A stretch of DNA of 64,000 bases from Lysobacteraceae bacterium NML91-0213 (GTDB lineage Bacteria > Pseudomonadota > Gammaproteobacteria > Xanthomonadales > Xanthomonadaceae). The DNA lies in NCBI GenBank assembly GCA_002798175.1, contig NWQL01000001.1, positions 902,124-966,123 of the forward strand. Reading direction: 5' to 3'. The position numbers and the translations under genes were made by a program. The first letter of the stretch is position 1; each line of letters opens with the position of its first letter. The notes below the pieces were generated by a model. That model did no database searches, was not told where the DNA came from, and saw nothing but the letters and a program-made list of their open reading frames with translations. Positions 39,174 through 48,172 of the stretch are shown one piece after another.

Positions 39174-40478
39174 ATGTCCGACCTCCTCTGGCAGAAACCC
39201 GGCGTCGCCGTCGACGCCCGGATCCAGGCTTTCCTCGCCGGCGACGACGTGGTGCTGGATCGCGAATTCTTCCTCCACGACATCGCCGCCAGCCGCGCGC
39301 ACGCGCAGGGGCTGCAGCGCATCGGCATCCTGTCCATGGACGAACTGCGCGGGCTCGAGGCTGAGCTCGACCGGCTTGCCGCCGACTTCCGCGGCGGCGA
39401 CTTCGTCCTCGATGCCCGCTACGAGGACGGCCACTCCGCGATCGAGGCGCGTCTGGTCGAACGCCTTGGCGATGCCGGCAAGAAGGTGCACACCGGCCGC
39501 AGCCGCAACGATCAGGTGCTGGTCGCCACGCGGCTGTGGCTGAAGGAGAAGCTGGCCCGGGTGGCAGCGCTCTCAGGGGAAACCGCGCGTGTCGCGCTCG
39601 ATCGCGCGCAGGCCGAGAAGGACCTGCCGTTGCCCGGCTACACCCACCTGCAGCGTGCGGTGGTGTCGTCGACCGGCATGTGGTGGGCCGGCTGGGCGGA
39701 AGCCTTCATCGACGACGCCCGCCGCGCGCTCGACACGCTGGCGCTGGTCGACGCCAACCCGCTCGGCACCGCGGCCGGCTATGGCGTGAACCTGCCGCTG
39801 GACCGCGCCCACACCACCGCCGCGCTCGGCTTCGCGCGCATGCAGGTCAGCCCGATCTACGCGCAGCTTTCGCGCGGCAAGTTCGAGCTGGCCGCACTCG
39901 AGGCACTCGGCTCGGCCACGCTGGACCTGCGCCGACTGGCCTGGGACCTGTCGCTGTTCACCGCCGCGGAGTTCGACTTCGTGGCGCTGCCGGCGCAGTA
40001 CACCACCGGCAGCTCGATCATGCCCAACAAACGCAACCCGGATGTCGTCGAGCTGATGCGTGCCGCACATGCCAGCGTGGCGGCCGCGCGCACCGAGATC
40101 GAGCAGCTGCTGTCGCTGCCGTCGGGTTACCACCGCGACCTGCAGTCCAGCAAGGGCGCGATCTTCCACGGCTTCGGTCGTGGCCTCGCCGCGCTGGAGC
40201 TGCTGCCGGCGCTGCTCTCCAACCTCGAATGGAAGCCCCGGGGCATGCGCGCGGCAATGGACGCCGGCATGTATGCCACCGACGTCGCCGTGGAGCAGGC
40301 CGCCGCCGGCGTGCCGTTCCGTGACGCCTACCGCGCCGCCGCGGCATCGGTGGAGCAGGCCGGCGTGGGGCGCACGCCGGAAGCCAGCCTCGCCGCGCGC
40401 GTGTCGCCCGGCGCGGCGGCGGACCTGCGCCTCGATGAACTGCGCGCGCGGCTGGACGCGCTGGAGCCCGTGCGCTGA
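39174..40478 (+). CDS. argH: Argininosuccinate lyase
   Basis: 434 residues of the fumarase/aspartase superfamily; splits argininosuccinate into arginine and fumarate. Signatures: [19 protein letters not shown], the His in GYTHLQRA and the mobile loop [16 protein letters not shown] carrying the catalytic Ser. Last gene of the arg operon; the only missing pathway enzyme is acetylornithine aminotransferase ArgD. It converges with pgaD, only 4 bp between stop codons, with no terminator visible. Confidence 0.97.
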   Translation: MSDLLWQKPGVAVDARIQAFLAGDDVVLDREFFLHDIAASRAHAQGLQRIGILSMDELRGLEAELDRLAADFRGGDFVLDARYEDGHSAIEARLVERLGDAGKKVHTGRSRNDQVLVATRLWLKEKLARVAALSGETARVALDRAQAEKDLPLPGYTHLQRAVVSSTGMWWAGWAEAFIDDARRALDTLALVDANPLGTAAGYGVNLPLDRAHTTAALGFARMQVSPIYAQLSRGKFELAALEALGSATLDLRRLAWDLSLFTAAEFDFVALPAQYTTGSSIMPNKRNPDVVELMRAAHASVAAARTEIEQLLSLPSGYHRDLQSSKGAIFHGFGRGLAALELLPALLSNLEWKPRGMRAAMDAGMYATDVAVEQAAAGVPFRDAYRAAAASVEQAGVGRTPEASLAARVSPGAAADLRLDELRARLDALEPVR

Positions 40479-40482
40479 GAGG

Positions 40483-40923
40483 TCAGCTGCCCAAGCTTGC
40501 TGCCACCGGGCGGGCATCGTCGTCAAGTGCGACGTGGACGATGCGCCCATCGCGCAGTTTCTCCGCCAGCACCGGGGTCGCGCCCAGTGCGCTACGCACC
40601 GAATCCTCGTCGATAGCGGGCCGCCGCCGGCGGTGGTCGGCTTTGGCAAAGCGGACGCGGTTGTATTCCGCCCAGCCGATCAGCAGCGCGCCGGACGTCA
40701 GTGCGATCAGCGGCAGCAGCGACAGCACGAACAGGTCGATCTCGTGCTGGCGCAGGTAGAGCTGGAACCACGCCGTTTGCACGCCCAGCAACCAGGCAAG
40801 CGCGGTGATGAGCGGTGCCCACAGCCAAGCGTAGAGCGCCCACGCAGCGGCGGTGACGGCGCCAGTGGCGGCGCGGCGTCCGCGCGAGCGGCGGCGGCTG
40901 TGGTCGATGATTGGCGGCTTCAG
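40483..40923 (-). CDS. pgaD: Poly-beta-1,6-N-acetylglucosamine synthesis protein PgaD
   Basis: 146 residues with two membrane helices (about 20-45, LYAWLWAPLITALAWLLG, and 64-85, LSLLPLIALTSGALLIGW) followed by Y-N-R-x-RF, as in PgaD/HmsS. It pairs with PgaC to form the c-di-GMP-responsive synthase. No ATG is available: the best start is CTG 40923, which overlaps the pgaC stop as CTGA and has GGGGAG 7-8 bases upstream. A GTG at 40953 is an alternative without a ribosome site. Last gene of pgaABCD. Confidence 0.85.
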   Translation of the reverse strand: MKPPIIDHSRRRSRGRRAATGAVTAAAWALYAWLWAPLITALAWLLGVQTAWFQLYLRQHEIDLFVLSLLPLIALTSGALLIGWAEYNRVRFAKADHRRRRPAIDEDSVRSALGATPVLAEKLRDGRIVHVALDDDARPVAASLGS

Positions 40924-42179
40924 ACGCGTGCTCCCCGATCCGGGCTGGTCCACAGCGCGCGCTGACGACGTTGCAGCAGCGTGCGCGGCAAGGCGATCAC
41001 TGCGGTTAGCATGCCCAACGCCCAGAACGCGACTGGATACCAGATGATCCAGTAGAAGTGCGCGGCCAGGCCGCGCTCGTAGCGGCGTTCGATCACCAGG
41101 CTGGTGGCGAACTGCAGCATGCATACCAGGGCCAGCACCACGCCGTGCCAGCGCGGCAGGATGGTTTCCACGTACAGCACCGGCGGCAACGTGATGAACC
41201 GGCCGAGCGCCCACAGCACGATGATGGCCAGCATCACATAGGCCCACGTGAGGCTGAGCGCGTACTCGGCGAGTACGCCCCACATCCGCCGCCGCCGCCA
41301 CGTCAGCGCGTGGCGGCCGTGGCTGAGCAACACCTCGACGCCGCCCTTGGCCCAGCGCAGCCGCTGCGACCACAGTCCGCGGAAGGTCTCCGGCATCAGG
41401 ATCCAGCACAGCGCATTGGGTTCGTAGCGGATGTCCCAGCCGGCCAGCTGCAGGCGCCAGGAGATATCGATGTCCTCCGTCACCATGCGGTCGCTCCAGT
41501 AGCCGACATCGTGCAGCGCGGTGCGGCGGAATGCGCAGATCACGCCGGAAATGGTGAACAGCCTGCCGTAGGTACGCTGGGCGCGCTTGATCAGGCCGAT
41601 GATCGCGGAGAACTCGCCGATCTGCATGCGCCCGAGCAGGGTGGTGCGGTTGCGGATGCGCGGGTTGCCGGTCACCGCGCCCACGCGGGGACCATCGGCG
41701 AGATGACCCACCATCCAGCGCACCGCATGCGGATCGAGCGCGGCATCGGCATCGATGCAGACGAGGTAATCCGAAGTCGCAGCCAGTGTACCGATGCGCA
41801 GCGCGTTGGCCTTGCCCTGATTGGCCTCCAGGTGCACCACGCGCAGGCGCGGATGGTCGGCCACCAGCGCGTCGAGGATTTGCGCGGTGCGGTCGCGGCT
41901 GCCGTCGTCGATGGCGATGATCTCGAACTCCGGATACGCCTGTGCCGACAGCGCCATGATGGTGGCGGCGATGTGCTCCTCCTCATCGTGGCAGGGCACC
42001 AGGATCGACACGAAGGGTGCATCCGCCAGCGGCGGCGGCGCATGCGGGCCAGGTTTCCGGTACTCGCGGCGCACGTAGTAGTAGATGCCGCCGGTCATCC
42101 AGAAGAAGGCCATCACGATCGGGTAGAAGAATGCGAAGTTGAACAGCCACCTGGCGAGCGGAAACGCGGAGGCGTCCAT
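40920..42179 (-). CDS. pgaC: Poly-beta-1,6-N-acetylglucosamine synthase PgaC
   Basis: 419-residue inner-membrane GT2 glycosyltransferase. Processive-enzyme motifs: VPCHDEEEHI, DDGSRDRT, DADAALDP (DXD), TEDIDISWR and the QRLRW product-channel motif. Membrane helices flank the domain (~10-35; then after ~residue 300, including LTWAYVMLAIIVLWALG and IIWYPVAFWALGMLTAVIA). It polymerises UDP-GlcNAc and moves the chain across the membrane. Overlaps pgaB by one base (TGATG). Confidence 0.97.
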   Translation of the reverse strand: MDASAFPLARWLFNFAFFYPIVMAFFWMTGGIYYYVRREYRKPGPHAPPPLADAPFVSILVPCHDEEEHIAATIMALSAQAYPEFEIIAIDDGSRDRTAQILDALVADHPRLRVVHLEANQGKANALRIGTLAATSDYLVCIDADAALDPHAVRWMVGHLADGPRVGAVTGNPRIRNRTTLLGRMQIGEFSAIIGLIKRAQRTYGRLFTISGVICAFRRTALHDVGYWSDRMVTEDIDISWRLQLAGWDIRYEPNALCWILMPETFRGLWSQRLRWAKGGVEVLLSHGRHALTWRRRRMWGVLAEYALSLTWAYVMLAIIVLWALGRFITLPPVLYVETILPRWHGVVLALVCMLQFATSLVIERRYERGLAAHFYWIIWYPVAFWALGMLTAVIALPRTLLQRRQRALWTSPDRGARV

Positions 42180-44071
42180 CAGCGCTCCAGGTAAGGGAAT
42201 TCCCGCGCCGACATCGCCTCCCGCGCGGCCGGCAGCGGCGGCTGGTCGCCAATGAAGTCGTCCGGGTAGTAGCCAAGGTGGCGTACGCCCGCGGCCACGA
42301 GTGCCCGCACCTGCGCCTTCAGCACGTCCGGGGCGATCGGCTGACGCCGGTTCCAGTCCACCGTCTGCAGTTCGAACAGCGTGCGTTCCAGCCCGCCCGG
42401 GGTGGCGGCGACTCCCGCCACCAGTGCCTGCATCCAGCGTTCGGGATCGGCGGCCTGTTCCAGCTGCGGCATCGCCATCAGCGCGGTGAAGTCGTAGGCC
42501 GCCAGGAAGGCGTCAAGGCGTTGCGCGAACCAGGCCTCGGATTCCGGCTCCAGCACCGGCCGCGCGAACAGGTTGCGCGCGGTGACCAGCCGCGGCCGCC
42601 ACTGTTCCGCGGCAGCCTTGAGCGCATGGGTGAACTCCACCAGCGCCGCGGTGCGCTGCGCCGGTATCCCGTCGCCGTAGTGGGGGATCTCGTCGTCGCG
42701 CAGGTAGGCATCGTCATGAAAGAGCAGGCCGTCGAAATGGGCATGGCGGGCGAGGTCCGCATAGATCTCCCCGACGATCGCGCGCGTGCGTACATCGCCC
42801 GGATCCAGCCGCGGGATCTCACGGGGGTCGGTCGCGGCGATGCGCAATTCGCCCTGCAGCGCGGGGTCGGCGAGCTTGTAGCCCAATACCGGCAGCCACG
42901 CGAACACGCGCACGCGGGCGCGGGTGCGCAACTGCCAGGCCACGCGACCGAACAGGTCGGCGCGCATTGGCAGATGGCGGTTGGGGAAATACAGTGCGTC
43001 GGCCGCGCCGTCGCCATCTGGATCGGCGAACGCCTGCAAGAACACGTGGCTGGGCCCGATGTCGTGGATGCGCTGTACCAGCAGATCAAGGTTGCGCTCG
43101 GTCTGCGCCGGGTCCGGGTCGTACACGTAGTCCAGGTCCAGCTGGATCGCGCGCACGCCGTCGCGGGACAGATCGCGGTGCAGTTCGCCGGCGAAGTCGC
43201 GCACGTCCGGATTGCGGTGCATCAGCAGCCGCGCAAGGCTGGCCAGCGATTCCTTCCCCGCCTCCGTCTGGCCCTGCTGGCCGAGGTCGGCCTCCTGCGA
43301 GCGGCCCTCGAGATCGAACGACAGGATCATGCCGCGGGCGTGGGCGATGTCGTTGGCGGCGCGGTTGTAGGCGGCGTAGGGCCACACGATCACCCGCGGG
43401 GCACGGCCCGTGTGACGTTCGATCAGGGAGCTGCTGGCGGCGAGATCGGCGTCGATCCGCGCACGCCAGGCCGCATCGCCCTCGTAACCGCCCTGCGCAC
43501 TCCAGATGCGGGTGACCGCCGCCGGCGTCTGGCTGCCCGCAGGGTTGCCCGGTACGCCGCGATGGAGATCGTGGCTGTGCGAGGCGATCTCGACCAGGCC
43601 GCTGTCGTGCATCTCCCGCAGCTGCGCCCAGGTAAGGAAATCCTCGGCGGTGAAATCGCGCGGGCCGTAGGGCACCACCTCGCCCGCGGGCAGTTCCAGC
43701 CAGCGGGTGACCGGCGCCACCAGTGCCGGGAAACCGTAGGCGCGCAGCAGCGGGAACGCGCGGGTATAGGCACTGCGCAGGCCGTCGTCAAAGGTCAGCA
43801 GCACCGCGCGTTCGGGCAGTGCGCGGCGTCCGGCGCGCGCGTCGAGCACCGCCTGGACGCTCACCGGCCGGTAATCGTTGGCCTGCAGCCAGTCCAGGTG
43901 TTGGGCGAAGTTGGCGGTCGATACGGCGTATGCATCCGGGTCGCCCTTGGCGGCGACGTCGTCGCGGATGTCGTGGTAGCTCAGCACCAGCAGTTCCGCC
44001 CGCGCGCCCTGCGGCCCCAGTGCGAGCGCCAGCATCAGCGCGAGCAGCGGTTTGAACAGGCTGCGGCTCAT
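42179..44071 (-). CDS. pgaB: Poly-beta-1,6-N-acetyl-D-glucosamine N-deacetylase PgaB
   Basis: 630 residues. Signal peptide (PLLALMLALALGPQGARA) without a lipobox Cys, unlike E. coli PgaB, so it is predicted periplasmic rather than lipid-anchored. NodB-type deacetylase domain (~25-290): LSYHDI, TFDDGLRSAY and SHSHDLH give the Asp-His-His metal set. C-terminal GH153-like domain (~300-620) with QLDLDYVYDPD. Partial deacetylation is needed for export and adhesion of the polymer (family knowledge). ATG 44071 overlaps the pgaA stop by 4 bp. Confidence 0.96.
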   Translation of the reverse strand: MSRSLFKPLLALMLALALGPQGARAELLVLSYHDIRDDVAAKGDPDAYAVSTANFAQHLDWLQANDYRPVSVQAVLDARAGRRALPERAVLLTFDDGLRSAYTRAFPLLRAYGFPALVAPVTRWLELPAGEVVPYGPRDFTAEDFLTWAQLREMHDSGLVEIASHSHDLHRGVPGNPAGSQTPAAVTRIWSAQGGYEGDAAWRARIDADLAASSSLIERHTGRAPRVIVWPYAAYNRAANDIAHARGMILSFDLEGRSQEADLGQQGQTEAGKESLASLARLLMHRNPDVRDFAGELHRDLSRDGVRAIQLDLDYVYDPDPAQTERNLDLLVQRIHDIGPSHVFLQAFADPDGDGAADALYFPNRHLPMRADLFGRVAWQLRTRARVRVFAWLPVLGYKLADPALQGELRIAATDPREIPRLDPGDVRTRAIVGEIYADLARHAHFDGLLFHDDAYLRDDEIPHYGDGIPAQRTAALVEFTHALKAAAEQWRPRLVTARNLFARPVLEPESEAWFAQRLDAFLAAYDFTALMAMPQLEQAADPERWMQALVAGVAATPGGLERTLFELQTVDWNRRQPIAPDVLKAQVRALVAAGVRHLGYYPDDFIGDQPPLPAAREAMSAREFPYLER

Positions 44072-46149
44072 CGCGCACCGCCCCAGCGCAGGCCGGCATC
44101 GAACGCGATGCGCTGCTCGCGGACGCCGTCGTACACCGGCCGCGACCAGGTGATGCCGTATTCGAGGACATGGCTGTCGCGCCGCCACAGGTGGCGGTAG
44201 CCCGCCGAGGGCACCCGGTGGCTGCCGTGGTCGCGCTGCCAGTACGGGCCGACGCCGAGTTCCAGCCGCTGCTGGAACGCGGTGCCGTAGCGGCGCCAGG
44301 TGATGTGGTCCATGCGCAGGCCGATCTGCAGCGAAGCATCGCGCTCCGGATTGAAGTAGGGCACGTCTGAGCCCAGCGAGCCGCGGCTGGCATAGGCCGA
44401 CCCCAGTGCATCGACCAGCAGATGCGGGCGGGTCAGCAGGCGGGTGGATGCGTCGATGCCGAGCTGGTCGCGAGTGTTGCCGTCGTCGTAGCGCAGCCGC
44501 GAGGCGCGCGCGCCGACCGCGAGTGTCTCGCTGGGCGTCCAGTCCGCGCTGACGCGCAGGCTGTCGCCGGTGATGCGAGAGCGTCGCGCCTGCAGCGAGG
44601 CCTCCGGATCGTGGCCAGCGAGCGAGACGCCGACCCGCCAGGCGTCGCTCGCCCGCCAGTCGACAGCGAGCGTCCACCCGCTAGCACCCGGTGCGGCCTC
44701 GTCCTCGATGCGCGAGAGTGTGGCCGATGCGCCTAGCCCGTCGTGGCGGTACCAGCCACCCACACCGGTGCTGCGGTAGTACGTGCGGCCTGCAGCGAAC
44801 TCCGCCGAGCGCTCCTGGCCCACCACTCCCACCCGCCAGTGATCGGACAGAAGCGGCGAGCGGAGCTCCAGCGCATGGCTGGCATCGCGGCTGCCGAACG
44901 GTGACTGCGCGGTGCCGGCGACGTCCACCGTGCTGCGGCCGCGCGTGGTGGTCAGCGCCAGCTGCACTCCGCGATGGCGCGCAAGGCCGCGGGCGCTGCG
45001 CACGCTGCGCGGGTTGTCGGGATGGATGCGCTGCAACTGCGCCAGCGCATCGGTGGCCTCGTCGATGCGGTCCAGTGCGATCAGTGCATCGACCTGGCCG
45101 GCCAGCGCATCGTGGTCGTAGGGATCGAGCGTGGCCGCCATGCGATAGCGCTCCAGCGCCGCGTCCGGCCGCAGTCGCCGCGACTGCACCGCGCCGAACG
45201 CCGCCTGCAGCGACGGATTGTGCGGGCCGATCTCCACCAGCCCCTGCAGCATGGCCTGGGCGCGGGCGTTGTCGTTGGCGTAGGAGTGGGCCAGGGCGTG
45301 GGCCACGTCGGCGCTGTACCGGTCCCAGTTCTGGTAGCCGGCTCGTGCGTCCTCACGACGCGGCCATGCCGGTTGCGAGGCGGCAAGTTCGGCGAAGATC
45401 GGCAGCGCACGGTCGAAACGTTCCAGCTCGAGCCACGCATAACCGAGCAGGATTGTGGCGTTGACGTTGCCCGGAGCATGCGCGACCGCCTGCTCCAGCA
45501 CCGGCAGGGCCTCGCGCGGCCGGCGCAGGGCGAGCAGGGAGTCGCCCACCGTCGCGAGGATGTAGGCCGGCACCTCGATGCCTTCGTCCAGGAGCGCGTG
45601 GTAACCGGCGGCCACCTCGTCATAACGCTGCAACTGGTTGAGCACAGCCAGCGCATCCACCCTCAGGCGCGTGGCTTCCCAGGTGGTCCGCCGCGGCGCC
45701 TTGCGTTGCAACCTGCGCACTTCGTCGAGCGCGCCACGTGCCGCGGCCAGCCGATCCCCGGGGTCCTCGGGTCGCACTTGCGCCCAGCCGATCCGCCGCG
45801 CCACCGCATCGCCCTCGATGCGTTCGCGCTCGTGGTCGGCGAACAGTTCCGGACGACGGGCGACTGCGGCGGCGGCCAGGCCCGAACTGCCGAGATCGGC
45901 CAGCACCAGCGCGCGCAGACGGTAGGCGTCGTCGTCACCGGGGTGACGTGCCAAGTGCCGTTCGATCAGCAGCAGGGCTTCGGCGTGACGGTTCTGTGCG
46001 CGCAGATGTTCGATCGCACCGCTGGCCGGCTCCGCATGCGGAGCGGCTGGGGGCGGGGAGGGGGGAACCGGCTGGGCGGCGAGTGGCGCCGACAGTGCAA
46101 GCAGGAGGGGGGCGAGACGGTCAGGTCGGACAGCGTGGGGACATCGCAT
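44068..46149 (-). CDS. pgaA: Poly-beta-1,6-N-acetylglucosamine export porin PgaA
   Basis: 693 residues. Short signal (LAPLLLALSAPLAAQ), a TPR-rich periplasmic half (~50-400, e.g. VLEQAVAHAPGNVNATILLGY and RYRMAATLDPYDHDALAG) and a C-terminal ~290-residue outer-membrane beta-barrel with alternating aromatic strands ending in FDAGLRWGGAR. E. coli PgaA is 807 residues, so this is a shorter form. ATG 46149 is used; a TTG two codons earlier is possible. First gene of pgaABCD, divergent from the diguanylate cyclase gene with a ~270-bp gap. Confidence 0.92.
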   Translation of the reverse strand: MRCPHAVRPDRLAPLLLALSAPLAAQPVPPSPPPAAPHAEPASGAIEHLRAQNRHAEALLLIERHLARHPGDDDAYRLRALVLADLGSSGLAAAAVARRPELFADHERERIEGDAVARRIGWAQVRPEDPGDRLAAARGALDEVRRLQRKAPRRTTWEATRLRVDALAVLNQLQRYDEVAAGYHALLDEGIEVPAYILATVGDSLLALRRPREALPVLEQAVAHAPGNVNATILLGYAWLELERFDRALPIFAELAASQPAWPRREDARAGYQNWDRYSADVAHALAHSYANDNARAQAMLQGLVEIGPHNPSLQAAFGAVQSRRLRPDAALERYRMAATLDPYDHDALAGQVDALIALDRIDEATDALAQLQRIHPDNPRSVRSARGLARHRGVQLALTTTRGRSTVDVAGTAQSPFGSRDASHALELRSPLLSDHWRVGVVGQERSAEFAAGRTYYRSTGVGGWYRHDGLGASATLSRIEDEAAPGASGWTLAVDWRASDAWRVGVSLAGHDPEASLQARRSRITGDSLRVSADWTPSETLAVGARASRLRYDDGNTRDQLGIDASTRLLTRPHLLVDALGSAYASRGSLGSDVPYFNPERDASLQIGLRMDHITWRRYGTAFQQRLELGVGPYWQRDHGSHRVPSAGYRHLWRRDSHVLEYGITWSRPVYDGVREQRIAFDAGLRWGGAR

Positions 46150-46417
46150 GAACAAGGGCTTTGTGGAGGGGCGCGAGCCTGGATCAGCGCTCCCTGCGGT
46201 TCCGGCATGGCGATACTCGCGACGCCGCTGTCAACGCCATGTCGGCGCCCATTAACGCACTGCATCGTTCGGGCCCGGATGGATGATCTGGGCCGGGATC
46301 GCGCGCGGTTGCACAGGACCGGACCAACCCGGGACCGCTCAACTTCAGGTGTCGCCGGCCGATAGCCGAGGGCCTGCCGCCCTGCGGCGACTCCGCCGCC
46401 ACGTCCTGGCCAGCGCC

Positions 46418-47914
46418 ATGCCCGATTCCGCCCACAGCACCCGCAGCCGCCCCGGCAGCGCCATGTCCACGCGACGGGCGGAGCCCATCGGCAGTGCCGA
46501 GTTGCGCGCGCTGTTCGCGGATGCGAACGAGCCACCGCTGCTGCTGGCCGCCTTCGCCGACGGCATGGCCGGGCTGCACGACGAGCTCGGCGACATGGGG
46601 CGTTACCTGCAGGCGGCCTGCGGCGCCGAGGACTGGGTCGCCTACGGCCGCTCGATGCGGCAACTCGTCGACCGGTACATCCGCTGCATCGAGCTGGAGC
46701 CACCGTCGGCCAGCGAGGCCGAGCGGCTGCGCGAGGCGCTGCGCCAGGTGCTGGGCGTCGCGCTGGGGGCCCTGCTGCAGCGCGAGCCCGCGCTGGCCAG
46801 GGAAGCGGGCGCGCTCGCCACCCGGGTGCGCGAATGGCGGCCCGGGCAGGACCTGGGCGCGCTGACGCAACAGCTGACCGGCCTGTGCACCCGGGTGGGC
46901 CTGTATGCCGAGGATGCCGACGAACAGCTGGCGATGCTGGTGGGGCTGTTCGAGCTGCTGCTGGAGAACATCGGCGAGCTGCTCGACGAGCGCAGCTGGC
47001 TGCATGGGCAGCTCGCCCGGGTCCGTGGCCTGCTGGGCGGGCCCATGGACCGGCAGTCGCTGCAATCGGCGCGCGCGGAACTGCGCGACGTGATCTACCG
47101 GCAGGGCCTGTTGCGGCAGGGAATCGCCGACTCGCGCACCGCGATGAAGGACATGATGGCGGCGTTCGTGGAGCGCCTGGACGGGATGGCGGTGGACACC
47201 GGCGAATTCCACGACCGCATGACCCGCCATGCACTGCGGGTGCGCGAGGCGCGCAGCATCGCCGACCTGCAGCAGATGCTCGACGACGTGCTGGTCGATA
47301 CCGCCCGGGTGCAGGCGCAGGCCCTGCGGGCCCGCGACGACCTGCTGACCGCGCGGCAGGAGGTCGAGGCGCGCGAACGCCACATCCAGCAGCTCGAGCA
47401 GAAGCTGCGCGACGCCGCCGGGAAGGCGCGCCAGGACCAGCTCACCGGTTGCCTCAACCGTCGCGGATTCGAGGAACGCTTCGATGCCGCGGCCACCACC
47501 GCCACGCAGGATGGCCGCCCGCTCTGCCTGGCGATGCTCGATCTCGACGATTTCCGGGCCCTGAACGCCGCATACGGTCATCTCGGTGGCGATGCCGCGC
47601 TGCGCCACGTGGTGGACGTGGCGCGGCTGACCCTGCGCGCCAGCGACGTCATCGCCCGCTTCGGCGGCGAGGAGTTCGTGGTGCTGATGCCCGACACGCC
47701 CCTGCCGGAGGCAGTGGCCGCCCTGGCGCGGCTGCGCACCGTGCTCCAGCACCGCGCGCTGGCGCACGAGGGTGCGCGGATCACCATCGCGTTCAGCGCC
47801 GGGGTTGCCCTGTCGGCGCCGGGCGAGGCGCTGGATCCCCTGCTCAAGCGCGCCGACCTGGCCATGTACGAGGCCAAGCGGGCCGGCAAGGACCGCTGCA
47901 TCGCCGCGGCCTGA
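46418..47914 (+). CDS. GGDEF diguanylate cyclase adjacent to pga operon
   Basis: 498 residues. Residues 1-~340 are soluble and helical, with a coiled coil near 300-340 just before the catalytic domain; no membrane segment or named sensor domain was recognised. The GGDEF domain (~342-498) is intact: ARFGGEEFVVLMPD with the active-site signature GGEEF, and RASD five residues before it matches the RxxD inhibitory site. D-QLTGCLNRRGFEE starts the domain. It should make c-di-GMP, which activates PgaC/PgaD in E. coli, where a cyclase gene also adjoins pgaABCD. ATG 46418 is used; ATG 46463 is equally likely. Confidence 0.92.
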   Translation: MPDSAHSTRSRPGSAMSTRRAEPIGSAELRALFADANEPPLLLAAFADGMAGLHDELGDMGRYLQAACGAEDWVAYGRSMRQLVDRYIRCIELEPPSASEAERLREALRQVLGVALGALLQREPALAREAGALATRVREWRPGQDLGALTQQLTGLCTRVGLYAEDADEQLAMLVGLFELLLENIGELLDERSWLHGQLARVRGLLGGPMDRQSLQSARAELRDVIYRQGLLRQGIADSRTAMKDMMAAFVERLDGMAVDTGEFHDRMTRHALRVREARSIADLQQMLDDVLVDTARVQAQALRARDDLLTARQEVEARERHIQQLEQKLRDAAGKARQDQLTGCLNRRGFEERFDAAATTATQDGRPLCLAMLDLDDFRALNAAYGHLGGDAALRHVVDVARLTLRASDVIARFGGEEFVVLMPDTPLPEAVAALARLRTVLQHRALAHEGARITIAFSAGVALSAPGEALDPLLKRADLAMYEAKRAGKDRCIAAA

Positions 47915-47935
47915 GCCTGCGACCGGTACGGACAC

Positions 47936-47964
47936 GAAAAAGCCGGCGCGAGGCCGGCTTTTTC
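47936..47964. terminator. Bidirectional intrinsic terminator
   Basis: Perfect 12-bp stem GAAAAAGCCGGC/GCCGGCTTTTTC with a 5-base loop, between the diguanylate cyclase stop and the 3' end of tRNA-Pro; T-rich on both strands, so it ends both transcripts. Confidence 0.93.
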
Positions 47965-47973
47965 GATGACCAG

Positions 47974-48050
47974 TGGTCGGGGAGACAGGATTTGAACCTG
48001 CGACTTCTACGTCCCGAACGTAGCGCTCTACCAGGCTGAGCTACACCCCG
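47974..48050 (-). tRNA. tRNA-Pro (anticodon CGG)
   Basis: 77-nt cloverleaf on the minus strand with encoded CCA. Acceptor CGGGGTG/CTCCCCG (one mismatch-tolerant pair), D-arm AGCTCAGCCTGGTAGAGC, anticodon stem CTACG/CGTAG with loop TTCGGGA giving anticodon CGG, T-loop GTTCAAATC. Confidence 0.96.
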
Positions 48051-48172
48051 ACTGAGCCGCGCATTCTAGGGATCCGCGAAGAACTCGGCAAGGGGGTCGC
48101 GCACGATCGGGCACCGGAGTCGGGCGAGCCGCTAAACTGTCGCACTGCTTTTCTGCACTGCCGGAGCCTGCC

